Part shown: positions 15,953-24,231 of the stretch, piece after piece | Position numbering within the stretch: position 1 is the stretch's first letter | Layout of the letters: each line of letters starts with the position of its first letter | From: a virus | Strand: one strand, 5' to 3' | DNA length: 48,692 nucleotides | IMG/VR virus record: IMGVR_UViG_3300032299_001628 | Span: 1-48,692 of that record | Notes under the pieces: model-generated | Told to the model about the DNA's origin: nothing | Databases searched by the model: none | Seen by the model: the letters and a program-made list of their open reading frames with translations, nothing else | Program-made: the position numbers and the translations under genes

Positions 15953-16951
15953 ATGTCTATTTTTTTAGATCAAAAATACCTAATGCTGGTAAGTAACCAG
16001 CTCCCCCGCTTTACAAGAAAAAATGATAATACATTTAATTGCCGGTGTATTATTTGTGGTGACTCTGCTAAAAAAGCAAGCAAAGCTCGTGGCTATTTTT
16101 ACCCGTATAAAAATGATTTAATGTACAAATGTTATAATTGCGATGCTTCAATGTATCTTTCTACTTTTTTAAAACGTTATTTTTTAAATGTATATCAGGA
16201 ATATGCAGTAGAGCGATACAGTGAAGGACATGGTAAGTACGCTAATGTAGAGCCTATTTTAAAAATGGCCGCTCCAGTATTTAAAACCAGTGAAGAGCGA
16301 CTGCTGGATAAGTTATTAGACAGGCTAGATACTTTACCAGAAAACAACGAAGCAGTACAGTTCTGCATAAAAAGAAAAATCCCTAAAAATAAATTTAATC
16401 AGCTTTATTTTATACCAAACGTAAAAAATATAGTGCAACTTAACGATAAGTATAAAGCCAGTATTCTTGGGGAAGAACCTAGATTAGTTCTTCCATTTTA
16501 TAACGAGCATAGTCAGCTAACAGGCGTTACATGTAGAGCGTTGCGGGGTGAGACCTTGCGATATATTACTGTAAAATTAAAAGACGACGAGCCTCTTCTT
16601 TTTGGGTTGCAGGAGGTAGATAAATCAAAACCGGTTTACGTTGTGGAAGGTCCTATAGATAGTTTATTTTTAGATAACTGCATTGCTGCAGCAGGTACAT
16701 CGCTAAACAAAGTAAACAACAAAGATTATATTTTAATATTTGATAATCAGCCCCGTAATATAGAAGTATGCAAAATAATTTTAAAAAATATTGATGCAGG
16801 GTTTAAAGTTGTTATTTGGCCACAGAAAATTACGGCCAAAGATGTTAACGAAATGGTTCTAGAAGGTATTGATGTTTTAAAATTAGTTAAGGATAATGTA
16901 TACCATGGTCTTACAGCAAAAGCAAAGTTTATAGCCTGGAAGCGTTGTTAG
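15953..16951 (+). CDS. 61: DNA primase, T4 gp61 type
   Basis: This primase makes RNA primers for lagging-strand synthesis with the gp41 helicase. It has 332 residues, about the size of T4 gp61. An N-terminal zinc-binding domain has CRCIICGDS and, after ARGYFYPY, CYNCD (C32, C35, C60, C63). A TOPRIM-like centre contains VYVVEGPIDSLFLDN followed by ILIFDNQPRN. It has its own promoter and a hairpin-embedded Shine-Dalgarno, so it may be made at a different time from the virion-type genes upstream. Confidence 0.93.
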   Translation: MSIFLDQKYLMLVSNQLPRFTRKNDNTFNCRCIICGDSAKKASKARGYFYPYKNDLMYKCYNCDASMYLSTFLKRYFLNVYQEYAVERYSEGHGKYANVEPILKMAAPVFKTSEERLLDKLLDRLDTLPENNEAVQFCIKRKIPKNKFNQLYFIPNVKNIVQLNDKYKASILGEEPRLVLPFYNEHSQLTGVTCRALRGETLRYITVKLKDDEPLLFGLQEVDKSKPVYVVEGPIDSLFLDNCIAAAGTSLNKVNNKDYILIFDNQPRNIEVCKIILKNIDAGFKVVIWPQKITAKDVNEMVLEGIDVLKLVKDNVYHGLTAKAKFIAWKRC

Positions 16952-16967
16952 TCAAATGTTAAAAGTG

Positions 16968-16975
16968 AATAAATA
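16968..16975 (+). promoter_or_regulatory. late promoter motif AATAAATA, leaderless spacing
   Basis: AATAAATA lies five bases before ATG 16981 of the inner-membrane spanin. Late transcripts start about six bases after this element in T4, so the mRNA would begin at or next to the start codon. No Shine-Dalgarno is visible. Confidence 0.5.
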
Positions 16976-16980
16976 GAGTT

Positions 16981-17454
16981 ATGCCTTTAAGTTTAATTAT
17001 TCGTTTAATTATAATCCTAGTAATGGTAGCCGCAGTGGGTGGTGGGCTGTGGTACGTGACCAATCTAAAAGCAAACCTTGCCGTTTCTGAAATGAATAAT
17101 AAATTATTAGAAGATGGTATAAAAGATCAGCAATCTTTATTAGAACAGATGAAAGCTGATATTGAGACTATTCAAAAGACGAATGAAGAGTTAGCCAAGC
17201 AAAATGAAAAGCAAAAGCAGGATGTAGATAATCTTGCCAAAAAATTTGATAAAAGAAATTTTGGCGCTCTTGCAGCGCAAAAACCAGAAGTAGTAGAAAA
17301 ATTAGTTAATCGAGGTACGCAAAACGCAATGCGTTGCCTAGAATTAGCATCAGGTGCACCCCTTACCGATAAAGAAAAAGCAGCTAAAACACCCCTAGAG
17401 GCAAACCGTGAATGTCCGTCCCTTATTAATCCTTCTTACAATCCCCCTAATTAG
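16981..17454 (+). CDS. inner-membrane spanin subunit (Rz-like)
   Basis: The product has 157 residues with one N-terminal transmembrane helix (LIIRLIIILVMVAAVGGGLW), a long periplasmic coiled coil (about 45-95, heptads of Leu/Ile/Gln/Lys) and a C-terminal part with two cysteines and Pro-rich end. This is the architecture of Rz-type i-spanins, which link to an outer-membrane lipoprotein and fuse the two membranes at lysis. The next gene starts inside it and encodes a lipoprotein, which is the usual overlapping spanin arrangement. Confidence 0.75.
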   Translation: MPLSLIIRLIIILVMVAAVGGGLWYVTNLKANLAVSEMNNKLLEDGIKDQQSLLEQMKADIETIQKTNEELAKQNEKQKQDVDNLAKKFDKRNFGALAAQKPEVVEKLVNRGTQNAMRCLELASGAPLTDKEKAAKTPLEANRECPSLINPSYNPPN

Positions 17455-17788
17455 TGGTTGTTCTATTTTGAGTGGGCTATTTGGAAAAGATGTTGAACCA
17501 ATAGTCATTCAAAAAAAAGCTAATGAAAGAACAAGACTTAACTTAAGTGAATTACCACCACTTACATCTCGCACACCTACCTGGATTATTGTTACTCCTG
17601 ATAATGTAAATTCGGTTTGGAAAGATCTTAAAGATAAAAACACCGATGTAGTTTTATTTGCTTTAACAGATAATGGGTATGAAGAACTAGCTTTAAATAT
17701 TGCTGAACTAAGAAATTTTATTAATTCACAAAGACAGATTATCATCAAGTACAAGCAGTATTACGAGCCTACAGAAAATAAAAAATAA
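17408..17788 (+). CDS. outer-membrane spanin lipoprotein (Rz1-like)
   Basis: The product has 126 residues, starting at GTG 17408 inside the i-spanin gene with AGAGG about 8 bases upstream. The signal peptide MNVRPLLILLTIPLISGC has lipobox LISGC, with cysteine 18 as the acylated residue. The mature part is longer than lambda Rz1 and contains TRTPTWIIV-like beta strands and a C-terminal helix. Nested position plus lipobox support the o-spanin role. It could also be a general envelope lipoprotein. Confidence 0.7.
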   Translation: MNVRPLLILLTIPLISGCSILSGLFGKDVEPIVIQKKANERTRLNLSELPPLTSRTPTWIIVTPDNVNSVWKDLKDKNTDVVLFALTDNGYEELALNIAELRNFINSQRQIIIKYKQYYEPTENKK

Positions 17789-17803
17789 AATTTTGGAGTA
17801 AAT

Positions 17804-19603
17804 ATGTTACCAGACGTTGTACATGGTATAAAGGTTGACTATTCTCGAGATGAGTTGTTTGATGATTTAGGTCATAAGCGATTAAAAGAAAGCTACATGC
17901 GAGAGGATGAGGAGTCACCCCAGCAACGACTTGCATACGTTTCTAAAGCATTTGGTTCAAACTTAGAACATTCTCAACGGTTGTATGAATATAGTAGTAA
18001 ACATTGGCTCTCATATTCAACACCAATACTTTCATTTGGCCGTTCTAAGCGTGGGTTGCCCATTAGCTGTTTTTTACCTTATCTAGACGACAGTGCTGAG
18101 GGCTTAGTAGACACACTTTCAGAAGTTAATTGGCTATCAATGTTAGGAGGTGGAGTTGGAATCGGTATTGGAATTCGGTCGGCTGATGACAAATCTGTTG
18201 GCGTCATGCCTCATCTTCGTACTTATGATGCTAGTAGTCTGGCTTACCGGCAAGGTCGCACCCGACGTGGCAGTTATGCTGCTTATATTAATATTGATCA
18301 TCCAGATATTGCTATTTTTTTAGAGATGAGAAAACCTACGGGTGACCCTAACATGCGCACCCTTAATTTACATCATGGTATAAACATTACTGATAAATTT
18401 ATGCAAATTGTTGAAAAATGTATGTTAGATTCTCATTTAGATGATTCTTTTCATCTAAGAGACCCACATTCTGGAGAAATAAGAGAAACGGTTTCTGCAA
18501 GACATTTGTGGCAACAAATCTTAGAAATAAGAATGAACACTGGAGAACCCTATCTTCATTTTATAGATACATCTAATCGCTCAATGCCAGAGTTTCAAAA
18601 AAAGCTAGGATTAAAGATCAGGCAGTCCAATCTCTGCTCTGAAATTATTTTACCTACTGATAAAGAAAGAACTGCAGTATGCTGTCTTTCATCCGTAAAC
18701 TTGGAGTACTATAATGAATGGAAAGACGATAAACTTTTTCTCTGTGATTTGGCTGAAATGTTGGATAATGTTTTGCAGTATTTTATTGATAATGCTCCCC
18801 ACCATATCTCTAGGGCTAAGTTTTCTGCTATGCGTGAGCGTTCTATCGGCATTGGTGCCCTTGGATGGCATGCTTACCTCCAACAAAACAACATCCCATG
18901 GGAATCAGCTTTAGCAACATCAGCTAATCATAAAATTTTTAAACACATTCGAGCCCATCTTGATCAAGCAAACATTTATCTTGGTAAACAAAGAGGGGAA
19001 GCACCAGACGCGGAAGGTACAGGTCAGCGGTTCAGTCATATGCTTGCTATCGCCCCTAATGCTAGTTCCTCCATCATCATGGGTAATACGTCCCCTTCCG
19101 TAGAACCGTATCGTGCTAATGCATATCGTCAAGATACATTAAGTGGATCATACTTAAATAAGAACAAATATTTAGATAAAATCCTACAGGAGAAATGCGC
19201 AAATGACCACAAACTTAATTATCAAGAAATCTGGTCAAGTATCATTGCCAATGACGGAAGCGTTCAGCACCTGGACTTCTTGGATGAATGGACGAAAGAT
19301 GTTTACAAAACAAGTATGGAAATTGACCAGCGATGGGTCGTGGACCATGCAGCTAACCGACAGAGTTACATTGATCAAGCTCAATCGATCAACCTCTTCT
19401 TTAGACCGGATGTAAATGTTAAGTACCTTCATGCCGTTCATTTTCAAGCGTGGAAACAAGGATTGAAAACTCTTTACTACTGTCGTTCAGAAAAATTAGC
19501 TAAAGCTGATAAAGTAGCTAGAAAAATTGAGCGGGAAGTTATAAAAGAATTAGATATGAAAGCATTAACGGAAGGTGACGTTTGTTTAGCATGTGAGGGA
19601 TAA
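17804..19603 (+). CDS. nrdA: ribonucleotide reductase large subunit (class I, NrdA)
   Basis: NrdA reduces ribonucleoside diphosphates to deoxy forms for phage DNA synthesis. Active-site residues are all present: C89 (PISCFLPY), N276-C278-E280 (QSNLCSEI), C293 or C294 (AVCCLSSVNLE), the radical-path tyrosines Y558-Y559 (LKTLYYC) and the C-terminal shuttle pair C594/C597 (VCLACEG). At 599 residues it is shorter than T4 NrdA (about 750). The missing part is N-terminal, so no ATP-cone domain is visible and dATP inhibition is probably lost. Shine-Dalgarno GGAG. The small subunit gene is at 20934. Confidence 0.95.
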   Translation: MLPDVVHGIKVDYSRDELFDDLGHKRLKESYMREDEESPQQRLAYVSKAFGSNLEHSQRLYEYSSKHWLSYSTPILSFGRSKRGLPISCFLPYLDDSAEGLVDTLSEVNWLSMLGGGVGIGIGIRSADDKSVGVMPHLRTYDASSLAYRQGRTRRGSYAAYINIDHPDIAIFLEMRKPTGDPNMRTLNLHHGINITDKFMQIVEKCMLDSHLDDSFHLRDPHSGEIRETVSARHLWQQILEIRMNTGEPYLHFIDTSNRSMPEFQKKLGLKIRQSNLCSEIILPTDKERTAVCCLSSVNLEYYNEWKDDKLFLCDLAEMLDNVLQYFIDNAPHHISRAKFSAMRERSIGIGALGWHAYLQQNNIPWESALATSANHKIFKHIRAHLDQANIYLGKQRGEAPDAEGTGQRFSHMLAIAPNASSSIIMGNTSPSVEPYRANAYRQDTLSGSYLNKNKYLDKILQEKCANDHKLNYQEIWSSIIANDGSVQHLDFLDEWTKDVYKTSMEIDQRWVVDHAANRQSYIDQAQSINLFFRPDVNVKYLHAVHFQAWKQGLKTLYYCRSEKLAKADKVARKIEREVIKELDMKALTEGDVCLACEG

Positions 19604-19618
19604 AAAGAAAGATAGTTA

Positions 19619-20230
19619 ATGCAGTTTGTAAGCGATTGCGATGTGTATGATTCTTGCCCTCCCCAGTGGCTGTGGGTCTATGATAAACTCATAGTTGCCC
19701 GTAGACAGGGAGTTTGTGCTGCACCAGCAGGTATACCTGTACCCGCTTCCGGTGAGTATATTATTAGACCGATTACAAATATTCGCATGATGGGTCGAGG
19801 TGCACAAATAGTGTGGATTAATAAAGAAGATAGCAGTATAGTACCTGATGGTTTTTTCTGGTCAGAAATTTTTGAAGGACCTCACTTATCAGTTGATTAT
19901 CACTGGGGTAAGCAGTATTTAACTGTGCAAGGTTTTCGAGACGATCCCTATAAACTTGACCGGTTTTCACGGTGGTGTAAAATAGAAGCAGACATGCCAC
20001 TTCCAGCAATGCTACATGACCTTAAGTACTACCAGGAATGGATTAACGTAGAGTATATTGGTAATCGAGTAATAGAAATACATTTACGTTACAATGATGA
20101 TTTTGCCAATCATCAAGCTGATGAAATTGTACCGGTATGGCGAGGTGATTCAATGATTACACCTTTGGGATATTCTTGGTATCATAGCCCTGCAGGTGAT
20201 AGATTAGGTTTTTGGATTAAAAACAAATAA
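19619..20230 (+). CDS. unknown protein between nrdA and nrdB
   Basis: The product has 203 residues: a soluble, Trp/Tyr-rich mixed protein with segments VYDSCPPQWLWVYDKL, IRPITNIRMMGRGAQIVWI, SVDYHWGKQYLTVQGF and YSWYHSPAGDRLGFWI. I do not recognise the family. The glycine-rich MMGRGAQ and nearby arginine could bind a nucleotide, but no full motif is present. Its place in the reductase cluster suggests a link to nucleotide metabolism, by context only. Confidence 0.65.
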   Translation: MQFVSDCDVYDSCPPQWLWVYDKLIVARRQGVCAAPAGIPVPASGEYIIRPITNIRMMGRGAQIVWINKEDSSIVPDGFFWSEIFEGPHLSVDYHWGKQYLTVQGFRDDPYKLDRFSRWCKIEADMPLPAMLHDLKYYQEWINVEYIGNRVIEIHLRYNDDFANHQADEIVPVWRGDSMITPLGYSWYHSPAGDRLGFWIKNK

Positions 20231-20262
20231 CTAAAAATGAATAAACAATCTGGATAAGAACA

Positions 20263-20934
20263 ATGTATTATTGCCCTATTGCGATTATTGATAATTTTTA
20301 CTCTAACCCTGATGAGTTAATTCAGCTATCTAAAAATTTAAGATATATAGATTTTGATTGCAACGGTTTTTTATCTGGAGAACGTTCCGAGCGCCTTGAT
20401 ACTAAAAATAAAAAAATAAGTGATAAAATAGCAGCTAGAATTTATTCTTTATTTTATGATTTAACTAAAACTAATTTAGAAGCAAAGCAAGATATATTTT
20501 TTTATCGTGAAAAAAATAAATTTACCGACTCTTGGGTATATAAAAATGATCAGATAATTGAAGGATTACTTTTTTTAACTCCTGATCTTCCCCCGGGCCC
20601 AGCAGTAACTATCTATACGTATCCTTTTAAAAATGAAGATAGGTTAAAAGAAATAACCAGTAAAATATCTAATTCGGTAGAAAAAGACGAATTAGATATT
20701 ATTAAAGATGAATATAACAGTTGCTTTATAAAGTCTTTAGATGTAGAATATAAGTTTAACCGCTTTGTATTATTTGAAAGCGGAATGTGGCGAAAAGTAA
20801 GAGGTGAAACTTTAGAAAATGAAAAAGAGTACCTTACGCTTAATTTTATTTCAAACTTCATGTATAACGACCCACCACCATTCATGCGTATGGATACACC
20901 AGCAGAACTAATAAAGGCAAATTTTTATTCCTAA
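20263..20934 (+). CDS. oxygenase-like fold protein with degenerate metal site
   Basis: The product has 223 residues. IIDNFYSNPDELIQLSKNLRY at the start, SGERSERLDT near 45, LLFLTPDLPPGPAVTIYTY near 107-125 and RFVLFESGMWRKVRG near 170 follow the order of motifs in phage 2-oxoglutarate/Fe(II) oxygenase-like proteins (DUF6445 type). The usual HxD metal ligands before the LYLxPD segment appear as WVYKND, so the iron site looks lost. It is either an inactive relative or a different enzyme on the same fold. An internal promoter for nrdB lies near its end. Confidence 0.5.
   Translation: MYYCPIAIIDNFYSNPDELIQLSKNLRYIDFDCNGFLSGERSERLDTKNKKISDKIAARIYSLFYDLTKTNLEAKQDIFFYREKNKFTDSWVYKNDQIIEGLLFLTPDLPPGPAVTIYTYPFKNEDRLKEITSKISNSVEKDELDIIKDEYNSCFIKSLDVEYKFNRFVLFESGMWRKVRGETLENEKEYLTLNFISNFMYNDPPPFMRMDTPAELIKANFYS
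20715..20749 (+). promoter_or_regulatory. TAAC-box promoter inside coding sequence, for nrdB
   Basis: TAAC at 20715-20718, -35 TTGCTT at 20721-20726, a 17-nt spacer and -10 TAGAAT at 20744-20749. The 12 bases TAACAGTTGCTT are identical to the promoter at 2887. It lies inside the 20263 gene, 184 bases before nrdB, and could raise nrdB expression independently of nrdA. Confidence 0.55.
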
Positions 20935-21923
20935 TGACAAAACAAAAACTACTACTCACTGACGAGCGCTCTTATTTTAAACCTTTTCAATACCCCTGGG
21001 CTTATGATGCTTGGCTAAAACACGAACAATCCCACTGGCTCCATACTGAGGTGCCAATGCTTGAAGATGTAAAAGACTGGAAAAAAAAGTTAACCAAGTC
21101 AGAAAAAAAATTTCTCACGCATATTTTTAGGTTTTTCACTCAGGGTGATATTGACGTGGCAGGGGGTTATGTAAAAAACTACTTACCCTACTTCCCACAA
21201 CCTGAAGTTAGAATGATGTTAATGGGCTTTGCAGCAAGAGAAGCCCTTCATATTGCAGCATATTCACATCTTATTGAAACGCTTGGTCTTCCTGAAACCA
21301 TGTATAATGAATTTATGGAATATCATCAGCTAAGAGAAAAACATGAGTATGTTCTTAACATATCTAGTCAAAATTCTACTAAAGAAAATACCGCTACTCA
21401 TATCGCAGTTTTCTCAGCCTTTACGGAAGGTATGCAGCTTTTTTCCTCCTTTATAATGCTGCTTAACTTTCCAAGACATGGGAAAATGAGGGGCATGGGG
21501 CAGATAGTAACATGGTCTATTGTTGATGAGACCATGCATACAGAAAATATGTTAAAGCTTTTTAAAACATACATACATGAAAATCCAGAGATCTGGAATG
21601 ATGGGTTAAAATCAAAAATCTATACTATTGCAGAGAAGATGGTAGAGCTTGAAGATAAGTTTATTGATCTTGCTTTTGAAATGGGTCCAATGGAAAATCT
21701 TTCTATTAGTGATGTAAAGACTTATATTCGTTATATTGCAGATAGAAGACTAATTTCAATGGGTATGAAAGGAATTTTTAAAGTTAAGAAAAATCCCTTA
21801 CCTTGGGTAGAAGAAATGATTAATGCCCCTACCCATACAAACTTCTTTGAAAACCGAGCAACAGATTATGCCAAAGGGGCTCTTTCTGGTACTTGGGACG
21901 ATGTATGGGGTAAAGCAAACTGA
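20934..21923 (+). CDS. nrdB: ribonucleotide reductase small subunit (NrdB)
   Basis: NrdB houses the di-iron centre and tyrosyl radical for NrdA. The product has 329 residues. Ligands and radical residue match E. coli NrdB in spacing: D72, E103 and H106 (AREALHIAAY), radical Y110, E165 (FTEGMQ), E199 and H202 (VDETMH). The 31-residue gap D72-E103 and 34-residue gap E165-E199 equal those in E. coli. It overlaps the previous gene by one base (TAATG) and may also use the internal promoter at 20715. Confidence 0.95.
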   Translation: MTKQKLLLTDERSYFKPFQYPWAYDAWLKHEQSHWLHTEVPMLEDVKDWKKKLTKSEKKFLTHIFRFFTQGDIDVAGGYVKNYLPYFPQPEVRMMLMGFAAREALHIAAYSHLIETLGLPETMYNEFMEYHQLREKHEYVLNISSQNSTKENTATHIAVFSAFTEGMQLFSSFIMLLNFPRHGKMRGMGQIVTWSIVDETMHTENMLKLFKTYIHENPEIWNDGLKSKIYTIAEKMVELEDKFIDLAFEMGPMENLSISDVKTYIRYIADRRLISMGMKGIFKVKKNPLPWVEEMINAPTHTNFFENRATDYAKGALSGTWDDVWGKAN

Positions 21924-21929
21924 GAAAAA

Positions 21930-22610
21930 ATGATTATATCTGATGACATTTACGAAGATCTGCATACCTGGGTAAAAGAGTACATTAACGAGGAATGTAT
22001 CTACCGTGTGCATCCCGACCAACCTCCTTTAAAAGGGAAGGCACCAGGTACGTTTTACCGGTGGCAATTTTACTTACGTAGAGGATTATTTAACCACACT
22101 TTTCTGTCAGCAATTTCACAAATGTTTTTGTATCAAGCTGAAAAGGAATTAGGTAGTTTTGATTTTCAAATATGTGGAATGGAAACAGCTTCTACACCAA
22201 TGCTGGCAGGAATTCCACTTATTGCAAAAGGATATGGGCTAGACATAAATGCTTTTTCAGTAAGAAAAAATAAAAAAGAGTACGGCTTAGAAAATTGGAT
22301 TGAAGGCCGAGTAAATAATAAACCTATTTTAATGATTGACGATCTTTGTAATTCAACTGAATCATTAGCAAAGACCCTAGATGTTCTCATTCAAGAAGGC
22401 CTTACTAGTGTAATTAATCGCGCATTTGCCATAGTAAATAAAACTAATAGAGATAAGAAAGAATTTAACTACGATCACCAGCTTACTAAACAAATAAGTA
22501 TGATGTATCTTTTTTCTCTTGACGACTTTGAATTGCAACTATCTCCTAATCCATCAAATATAATTTTTCATATGTCAACGGAAAGTTTAAAAAAGAGTGA
22601 ATTAACATGA
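21930..22610 (+). CDS. phosphoribosyltransferase-like protein
   Basis: The product has 226 residues. The stretch NNKPILMIDDLCNSTESLAK near 130-150 is the PRPP-binding signature of type I phosphoribosyltransferases (hydrophobic strand, two acidic residues, then a small-residue loop). Upstream, FQICGMETASTPMLAGIPLI matches the GxxxxG/P loop seen in orotate phosphoribosyltransferases (PyrE). It probably works in pyrimidine or nucleobase salvage, which fits its place after nrdB. The base specificity is unknown. The loop has CNSTES instead of the usual TTGxS. Confidence 0.7.
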   Translation: MIISDDIYEDLHTWVKEYINEECIYRVHPDQPPLKGKAPGTFYRWQFYLRRGLFNHTFLSAISQMFLYQAEKELGSFDFQICGMETASTPMLAGIPLIAKGYGLDINAFSVRKNKKEYGLENWIEGRVNNKPILMIDDLCNSTESLAKTLDVLIQEGLTSVINRAFAIVNKTNRDKKEFNYDHQLTKQISMMYLFSLDDFELQLSPNPSNIIFHMSTESLKKSELT

Positions 22611-22861
22611 ACAGGTTGCGATGGGGTGTAAATTTTACTTTATTTTTTTGTTTAGGTTTAATTCACTTAATGCTTCTTTGTACAATTTGGCTAGTAATAA
22701 TGTTAGTAGAGACATTCCGGCATTCTTGGAAATACAAAAGAAAAAGTTTTCATTACAGTAATGTAGTTTTACTACGATCAAACATTAGCGTAAGATTAGA
22801 ACGTGTTACTTTAACACGCTCCCAACAGATACTAAACAAGTTTCTTCAGCGACTGCAATGA
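22607..22861 (+). CDS. small membrane protein
   Basis: The product has 84 residues with one long hydrophobic segment (VNFTLFFCLGLIHLMLLCTI plus LVIMLV) that may cross the membrane once or as a hairpin, followed by a basic tail of 45 residues. It overlaps the previous gene in an ATGA. It lies directly before the desaturase and may be a partner in the membrane. No family recognised. Confidence 0.6.
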   Translation: MNRLRWGVNFTLFFCLGLIHLMLLCTIWLVIMLVETFRHSWKYKRKSFHYSNVVLLRSNISVRLERVTLTRSQQILNKFLQRLQ

Positions 22862-22891
22862 AGAACTCTACAGAAAAAAGGTAATTCCATA

Positions 22892-23644
22892 ATGGTAGAA
22901 TTATTGTATCTTCTAGTAATGACTCATATTACAATTGTCTGTGTTACACTTTATTTACATAGAGGGCAAACTCATAGAGGAATTGAATTTCATCCAGCTT
23001 TGTCGCACATAATGAGATTTTGGCTATGGCTAACAACTGGGATGATTACAAAGCAATGGGTTGCTGTTCATCGTAAACATCATCAATTATGCGAAAAGCC
23101 TGAAGATCCACACTCACCACATGTGTATGGAATTATGCATGTTTTATTTGGAGGGGCATTTTTATATGCTAATGCTACAAAGGATAAAACAATGGTAGAT
23201 CAGTATGGGGTTGGAACCCCGGAAGACTGGATAGAAAAAAAATTATATTCTAGATACCATAAATTAGGATTTACACTACTTCTAATTTTTAATGTTTTAT
23301 TATTTCATGGTTGGGGTATTGTTCTTTGGTTAATTCAAATGGCTTGGATCCCATTTTGGGCGGCGGGGGTAGTCAACGGAATCGGTCATTGGTGGGGATA
23401 TCGTAATACAAATACAAAAGATAAATCTCGTAATATTTCTATTTTGGGTATCATCATCGGTGGTGAAGAATTCCACAACAATCATCACGCCGAACCTGCT
23501 AATCCTAAATTAAGTAGAAAATGGTGGGAGTTTGATATTGGATGGATGTGGTTTAAATTATTTAATAAATTCGGACTAGCATGGGAAAGAAAAGATAGCT
23601 TACAAGAAGATTTTAGAAAAAAACATGAAGCAAAAATTTATTGA
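22892..23644 (+). CDS. membrane fatty-acyl desaturase
   Basis: The product has 250 residues with the three histidine boxes of the acyl-CoA/acyl-lipid desaturase family: H23-RGQT-H28, H60-RK-H63-H64 and H195-NN-H198-H199, plus NGIGHWWG at 162-169. These bind a di-iron centre that inserts a double bond using O2. Hydrophobic segments near 5-20, 38-55, 125-145 and 150-165 place it in the membrane. It would alter host lipid saturation during infection. It is probably host-derived. The exact position of desaturation (delta-9 by similarity) is inferred. Confidence 0.88.
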   Translation: MVELLYLLVMTHITIVCVTLYLHRGQTHRGIEFHPALSHIMRFWLWLTTGMITKQWVAVHRKHHQLCEKPEDPHSPHVYGIMHVLFGGAFLYANATKDKTMVDQYGVGTPEDWIEKKLYSRYHKLGFTLLLIFNVLLFHGWGIVLWLIQMAWIPFWAAGVVNGIGHWWGYRNTNTKDKSRNISILGIIIGGEEFHNNHHAEPANPKLSRKWWEFDIGWMWFKLFNKFGLAWERKDSLQEDFRKKHEAKIY

Positions 23645-24092
23645 TGCACACATGAGGGTAGCTGAAATTTACGCCCAGTTATCTCATGCTATTAGATTAA
23701 AGGTTGGAGCGATAGTAGTAAAAGATAATAGGGTTATTAGTATTGGGTATAACGGTACACCTTCCGGTTGGACAAATGAATGTGAGTATAAGCACTTTAC
23801 ATCACCCGGGCAATATGACGGTTTAGAAGAAGACGGTACCACTTATGTACTTAAAACTAAACCCGAAGTAATTCATGCCGAGGCCAATGCTATTGCAAAA
23901 TTAGCCCGTAACCACGAATCAGGGCTAGGTGCTGATATGTTCATTACACATTCCCCCTGCATTGAATGTGCAAAAATAATTTACACTGCAGGAATAAAAA
24001 AAGTATTTTATAAAAATAATTATAGAGATGAGTCCGGTCTAAATTTTTTAAAACAATGCATGGTAGAGGTACAACAAGTAAATGACAACTAA
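23625..24092 (+). CDS. cd: dCMP deaminase
   Basis: The product has 155 residues and deaminates dCMP to dUMP, feeding dTMP synthesis. Zinc and catalytic motifs are H84-A-E86 (VIHAEANAI) and P111-C112-I-E-C115. The N-terminal RLKVGAIVVKDNRVISIGYN strand and GTPSG turn are typical of the T4 Cd family. The gene overlaps the desaturase end by 20 bases with ATG inside it and may be translated by reinitiation. It belongs with NrdA/NrdB. Confidence 0.93.
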   Translation: MKQKFIDAHMRVAEIYAQLSHAIRLKVGAIVVKDNRVISIGYNGTPSGWTNECEYKHFTSPGQYDGLEEDGTTYVLKTKPEVIHAEANAIAKLARNHESGLGADMFITHSPCIECAKIIYTAGIKKVFYKNNYRDESGLNFLKQCMVEVQQVNDN

Positions 24093-24231
24093 ATACACCT
24101 GCGAAAATTGTGATGCAGACTTTAAAATAAAACACACTATGGACGAAACATATTATGAGGTTAACTTCTGTCCTTTCTGTGGCTCAAGTATAGAAGAGAA
24201 TGAAGATGACGATACAGAATTTGACGAATGA
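24082..24231 (+). CDS. zinc-ribbon miniprotein, 49 residues
   Basis: ATG 24082 starts inside the end of the dCMP deaminase gene. The product has CENC near residue 7-10 and CPFCG near residue 30-34, two CxxC knuckles that can bind one zinc ion, then a very acidic tail (EENEDDDTEFDE). It may be a nucleic-acid- or protein-binding adaptor. It overlaps the start of the GIY-YIG-like gene. Confidence 0.7.
   Translation: MTTKYTCENCDADFKIKHTMDETYYEVNFCPFCGSSIEENEDDDTEFDE

Noticed and set aside
19920-19954. TAAC followed 29 nt later by TATAAA inside the 19619 gene
   Set aside because: The spacing fits the promoter family but the -35 (TGCAAG) and -10 are poor and the site is coding; too weak to list as a promoter.
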